Part shown: one piece after another, positions 59,934-64,000 of the stretch | Layout: every line of letters begins with the position of its first letter | How positions within the stretch are numbered: position 1 is the first letter of the stretch | NCBI GenBank assembly: GCA_002118135.1 | Contig: BDIU01000337.1 | Span: forward strand, 2,195-66,194 | DNA from: Trebouxia sp. TZW2008 | Taxonomy: Eukaryota; Chlorophyta; Trebouxiophyceae; Trebouxiales; Trebouxiaceae | Length of the DNA stretch: 64,000 nucleotides | Direction: 5' to 3' | Program-made: the position numbers and the translations under genes | Notes under the pieces: generated by a model | Databases searched by the model: none | Told to the model about the DNA's origin: nothing | Seen by the model: the letters and a program-made list of their open reading frames with translations, nothing else

Positions 59934-62900
59934 TCAGGACGCAAGCTGCTTCATCAATCCATGCTCCTGCAATGCCGCTTTGATTTCCTCCAGCGAGGTC
60001 TGATTCGCTTGCAGCTGCTTTCCAAGTTTGGTCAGCTTGACATTCAGCTCCTGTCGTCAACAGTGGCCAATTTTATGGCCTGATGTGCAAACTAAAAACA
60101 TATGTTGTACACAGCAGAAGACAGCCTCAAGCGATCCAAGCAATGAGCTCAGCATGCGCTGGCAGCCTGGCATAACATCCTGGTCAGAAGCACACCACAC
60201 AGCGCCAGCACTTTGTCAAGCACAGCATATGCCTGAGCAAGCATGGCAAACATTCAGTGTGCGGGTTTGTCAATGCAGCATGGGCACAGACAACACGCAT
60301 CTGCTGCTTGCATGCTGCAGCGTGCTGCAAAACTCACTGATTTGTCATTGAGGATGGTGTCGCCTGGGTGCACGCCATGGCGAGTCCACATTGAGTCCAT
60401 TTCCACCTCATCAGCACTGTCAGGATTCACCTGCATCCTCACATTGTGAGTTTGCTGTGCATATGTGCGATGCATTAGCATTCCATTGCAGGCATGATCA
60501 AACAGACAGTAGCTTGGCATAGATAATTCTAGCATGCAAGTCAGGCAGGATCGCACACACTAGTCCTGGCAAATGAACAGGTCAAGAGCAGCTCATGCTC
60601 TTTGTGAGCTGAACGGTTGAAGCTGAGTTCAGAGTATGACTTCAAATGCAAAGCTGCGCGCAATTTGACAGGCTGGTAAGAATGACTAGGCTCAGTTGTC
60701 ACAAAAACAACCCTGTGGTGCCAATTGTTGCATTCTTGCCACAATTGCAGTGGAGCGTGACCAGTGACAAGGCGCGTCCTGTGTAAGAGGCAAAGCTCAC
60801 CCTGAGGATGTGGATATAGGGAGGGTACCACTCCGGTTTCCTCTTCTTCAGCCAGCGGGGCATGGTAAACTCCAGCTCATCTATCACTGCTGCCTTGCTG
60901 GTCAAAAAGCGCAGGCCCTCATTCTCTTTCACCTGTCATGCCACAACATCAGCTGCTGCATATCTGGGCATGCACCCACATCTAAGTGTATCTGAGTGGA
61001 GAAGCAACCTCTGATGAGGCAAAACCCAGCCATGCATCAGTAACAGCATCATAAGCAAGCAACAAAGGCCAAATCGGCGGCATCGGCAATGTCGACCAAA
61101 TGTTGAGCCATCCCGAAAGTGCTATTTTGGATGCCACAAACTTGTTGGATTTCAGGAGTCAACAATAATGCCAGTTGGTGGGTTGAGAAGTTACTGATTT
61201 CCAGGAGTCTGCCATGATGCCAATGAGAAGATTGAGGAAGATGACTGCCACCACAAACATGTACAGCACCATCAGAATGGTTGCTGCTTCTGGGTTGGCG
61301 CAGTCGTAGAACATGTTGAAGGTGAAGCCTGTCATCATGAAACTGAAAAGGGTCAGCCAGCTATGCCAAATGGTATTGAACTCCTGCAAAGCACAAAATG
61401 CTAGTAAAACATTGACCAACTGCTTGCACTTCCACAGATGTTACAGAAGTCTTGGCTGATTGCTCGCTGATCCTTGCAGCTACACTTCTGCAGCATGCCG
61501 GAAAAGACAAACGCAGCAAAATGCTCATCTATCCTTGATGACGCACTTCCTGCATGCAATGTGTCTTGACGCTTGCCAGCTGAAAGACACATGACTTTAG
61601 GCCGGGTTGCAACAGACGTTGGTCATCGCCAGGTGCTGCAAGGTGTTGCTGTTTGTACATGACTGACAAGTCATTGTCATTTCACTGATGCTCACTTGGT
61701 AATTCTCCTGATCCTCTCTGAATAGTATGTAAAATGCTCCGGCAAAGCCCCACATGGTCAGGACCAAGAAAAGCAGGGACCACTTGACGTCATCCAAGAT
61801 GGACTGCAGTGTGTCCACGAAGGCATTCTTTGTTGGCTGGAACACCCTGCAGCAGCAAAACACAACCATGTTTCTGCAGGATTTGCGGCAGCAATGCACA
61901 GGCAGCTTCATCAGCATTCATACCTGCTTGGTAAAGCCAAATGCAAGCGTGATCCGTGGATTGTCATGCCATTCTGACAATCGGACAATATATGATCAGG
62001 CCAAGTCAGCTTGGTGTGTAACAAGAATGCAGCAATCTGAACTCCTTGTCATGGGAGAAGCAAAGACCTGGGGAAAAAAGGGGGAAAAAAGGACGCAGTA
62101 TGCATATTTGTATGCTTGCCTGGAACCAATGTGGCTGACTTTGTGTGGCATGTAGATGCAATTTGCATGCACTCACATCTGTAACTGTTCAAGCCATATT
62201 TGGCATGTCATTGTCACCTATTGCTACAGAAGTTTTATTTTGCCCCTTGTGTGACATCATTGCAGTATCACTGCTGGTGCTGCACAGGTCAAAAGCAGCC
62301 TGTGCACACCTGACAAAGAATTGAAATCTGAGCCAAAGCAGGAGGCACTGGGCAGCTATCAGGACTGACAGCGTCTCGCTGCCCACATAAAGTCTGCCAA
62401 TATGCATCACATCAATCACCACCTGTCAAACACACAGCACACTTGAGATACAACATTGTCCCATGGAACAGGCAGGTGGTGTGCAGATGTGCACTCTCAA
62501 ATTGCAGGTGCAGACAGTGTCAGCCTCCAACTGGAGTCATAAGTACAGCTTCAACTTCAGAAAAGAATGCAGATACAGATTCCCTCATTGTAACAGCTCA
62601 AGGCAATATCTGATGTAAATGCAGTGCGGTCACTGCTGGGCAAAACAATGCAAAATGATGCATGAAGCGATCAGGACGGTCTGCATTAGCCACAACAACA
62701 GGAGAGCAAGCTTGGGCAACCACAGCTCCAAGCACTGCAAGCCAAACATGTCATTGCAACAGCAAGCGCTAGACCTTGCGAGCCAAGATTATCATTGCAG
62801 CAAGCTCCAACCGCTGAAAGCCAAAGCTATCATTGTAACTGCAAGCTTTAGGCACCGAAAGCCAAAGATGTCGTTGTAACAGCAAGATCACCTGCAAGAC

Positions 62901-64000
62901 GTAGGTGGTGACATCAATCAGGTTCCAGATACCCAGCAAGCGGGAGGGGCCAAACTCAAGGACAGTGCAAGCCTCCAGATATACAAATGGCGCCATGGCA
63001 AGAAGAGCAACAGCCTCTGAGGCAAGTATGGCAAAGCCGTAGCGGTTCTGTAGGAGCTGGGGAAAACTCTTGGACAAATTTTCTTCCTACAGCTGCAGCG
63101 CAGTTGCATATGATGCAGACAGCTCTCATTTCATGCTTTTCAATGCTTCCTGTGTATGCTGCTTGGCACACATGATTGCTTGTGACATTGTGTGTGTCAG
63201 ATGAATGCGGAGCTTGCTGCAGTTGCAAACAATGTTCACGACTTGATAAGACTTATGTAAGGGCTGCCTGCTCCCATTTGTGCTTGCTCAGATTACCAAT
63301 TTCTGTCACATAGAGCAAAGCTCACAACAGACATCCAGCTGTGAATATGAGGTTAATGCAATGCACAACCTCATATCACAAGTGGGCATCACCTGAAAAA
63401 GCAGCAGGAAGCTTTGGAAGGCCAGCAGCCAGGTCACATAGCAGCCAAACTCAATCACCATCATGCCTCGTGCCCATCTGCAAAGCAGCAGCTTTCCGCC
63501 ATCACAAATTAGAATATTTGATGGCCAGTCATGAGCCTTCTTTTAAGAAAGCCGATCAACATGTCAAACGCATGGCAAAAAGCACTGTCAAAGCAAGCAA
63601 GCTGATGCTGCAACGCAAAATCAGGCCCTACAAGTTAGTAGAAAAAATCATTCCTGCAATGCTTGACAGCTGCAAGGGACAAGCAGGATCTTGCTTGTGA
63701 TAGTGAGTACAGAAAGCACCTGTTAGATACGATGCGCATGTGTTGCTTGCATGACAGAAGAAAACGAAGAAGATAACGTGCTTCAGTAAGTTGACATGGC
63801 TGATGACATGTGCCACATGACGGTAATGACCATCATCACTGAGCAAAAGTCAGCTATGATTTAGGAAAGCTGTTTTGCTGCCTCAAGGAAGAGCATGTGG
63901 TGTGTCCATTCCAATCAACCTGTCCCACTTAAAGTTGATGACAGCGCGCACTGCTGGTAGGCCAAACACAGTCTGTGAGCAAGCATCATCCTGCCATCGC
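59934..64000 (-). CDS. TRP-type cation channel, 5' end beyond the window
   Basis: Nine exons on the minus strand: 64000-63918 (entering from the right), 63477-63393, 63086-62892, 62422-62310, 61846-61696, 61383-61195, 60932-60801, 60430-60338 and 60050-59934, about 385 residues of the C-terminal part. Seen in order: a pre-S1 segment (P-A-V-R-A-V-I-N-F-K-W), an S1 helix (W-L-L-A-F-Q-S-F-L-L-L-F), S2-S3 (A-V-A-L-L-A-M-A-P-F-V-Y; L-L-G-I-W-N-L-I-D-V), S4, S5 (W-S-L-L-F-L-V-L-T-M-W), and a pore-S6 exon (F-M-M-T-G-F ... F-V-V-A-V-I-F-L-N-L-L-I-G-I-M). A cytoplasmic tail contains E-L-E-F-T-M-P-R-W-L and a final coiled coil. The S6 end N-L-L-I-G-I-M is typical of TRP channels. Ciliary or plasma-membrane Ca2+ entry is inferred. 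Ankyrin repeats may lie in the missing N-terminus. Confidence 0.88.
62700..62890 (-). repeat. degenerate tandem repeat beside a TRP-gene donor
   Basis: About four units of 40-46 bp, each with GCAAGC...(A/C)GCCAA(A/G)...T(A/G)TC(A/G)TTG on the plus strand, run up to the donor of the exon ending at 62892. No coding frame is shared, so this may have arisen from intron sequence only. Confidence 0.65.

Overview
This is nuclear DNA of a green alga. Every recognisable gene is a mosaic of short exons joined by GT-AG introns (three look GC-AG). The gene set is plant-like but not land-plant: a RUS/DUF647 protein, a tail-anchored monodehydroascorbate reductase, a FOUR LIPS-type MYB, ATG5, a plastid-targeted protein and a TRP-type cation channel. 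No bacterial operons, plasmid genes, CRISPR arrays or intact transposon genes are visible. A trebouxiophyte-like chlorophyte is my inference, not something the sequence proves. Exon coordinates come from reading splice sites and codon phase by eye. Internal exons are mostly secure; the first exons of the RUS, GYF and secreted-protein genes are less so.

Layout. 0-2.6 kb: a possible terminal exon of an upstream gene, then a four-exon secreted orphan (+). 3.0-6.1 kb: RUS/DUF647 protein (-). 6.9-11.1 kb: monodehydroascorbate reductase with a C-terminal membrane anchor (-), sharing a CpG-rich promoter with a two-repeat MYB (+, 11.7-15.2 kb). 15.9-19.4 kb: EF-hand/TPR protein (+). 19.84 kb: tRNA-Cys. 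20.2-26.1 kb: GYF-domain protein (-), head to head with ATG5 (+, 26.9-28.7 kb). 28.9-34.9 kb: adenylate-kinase-like protein with a mitochondrial-type presequence (-). 35.1-35.9 kb: decayed copy of the promoter and first exons of the next gene. 36-38.4 kb: no confident gene, one short element with 70-bp direct repeats. 38.9-57.1 kb: a very large DHX29-type DEAH helicase gene (+). 57.8-59.6 kb: plastid-targeted conserved protein (-). 59.6-59.9 kb: possible small gene (+). 59.9 kb to the right edge: TRP-type channel (-), cut by the window end.

The most unusual feature is how introns appear to have grown. In the helicase gene almost every exon edge is flanked by one to five decayed copies of itself, each with the adjoining splice site. 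The copies carry stops, frameshifts and lost splice sites, and they fill most of the intron sequence. Milder versions occur in the MYB, GYF, adenylate kinase and reductase genes, and related non-exonic tandem repeats occur in the EF-hand/TPR and TRP genes. I read this as a genome-wide habit of short tandem duplication at exon-intron boundaries followed by decay.

A second window-wide signal is CpG depletion with excess TG/CA in gene bodies, against CpG-rich patches of 300-1500 bp at gene 5' ends. That pattern suggests gene-body cytosine methylation with unmethylated promoters. Some decayed exon copies differ from their parents at former CpG sites in the expected direction. The genes do not form one pathway; they are ordinary housekeeping and regulatory neighbours.
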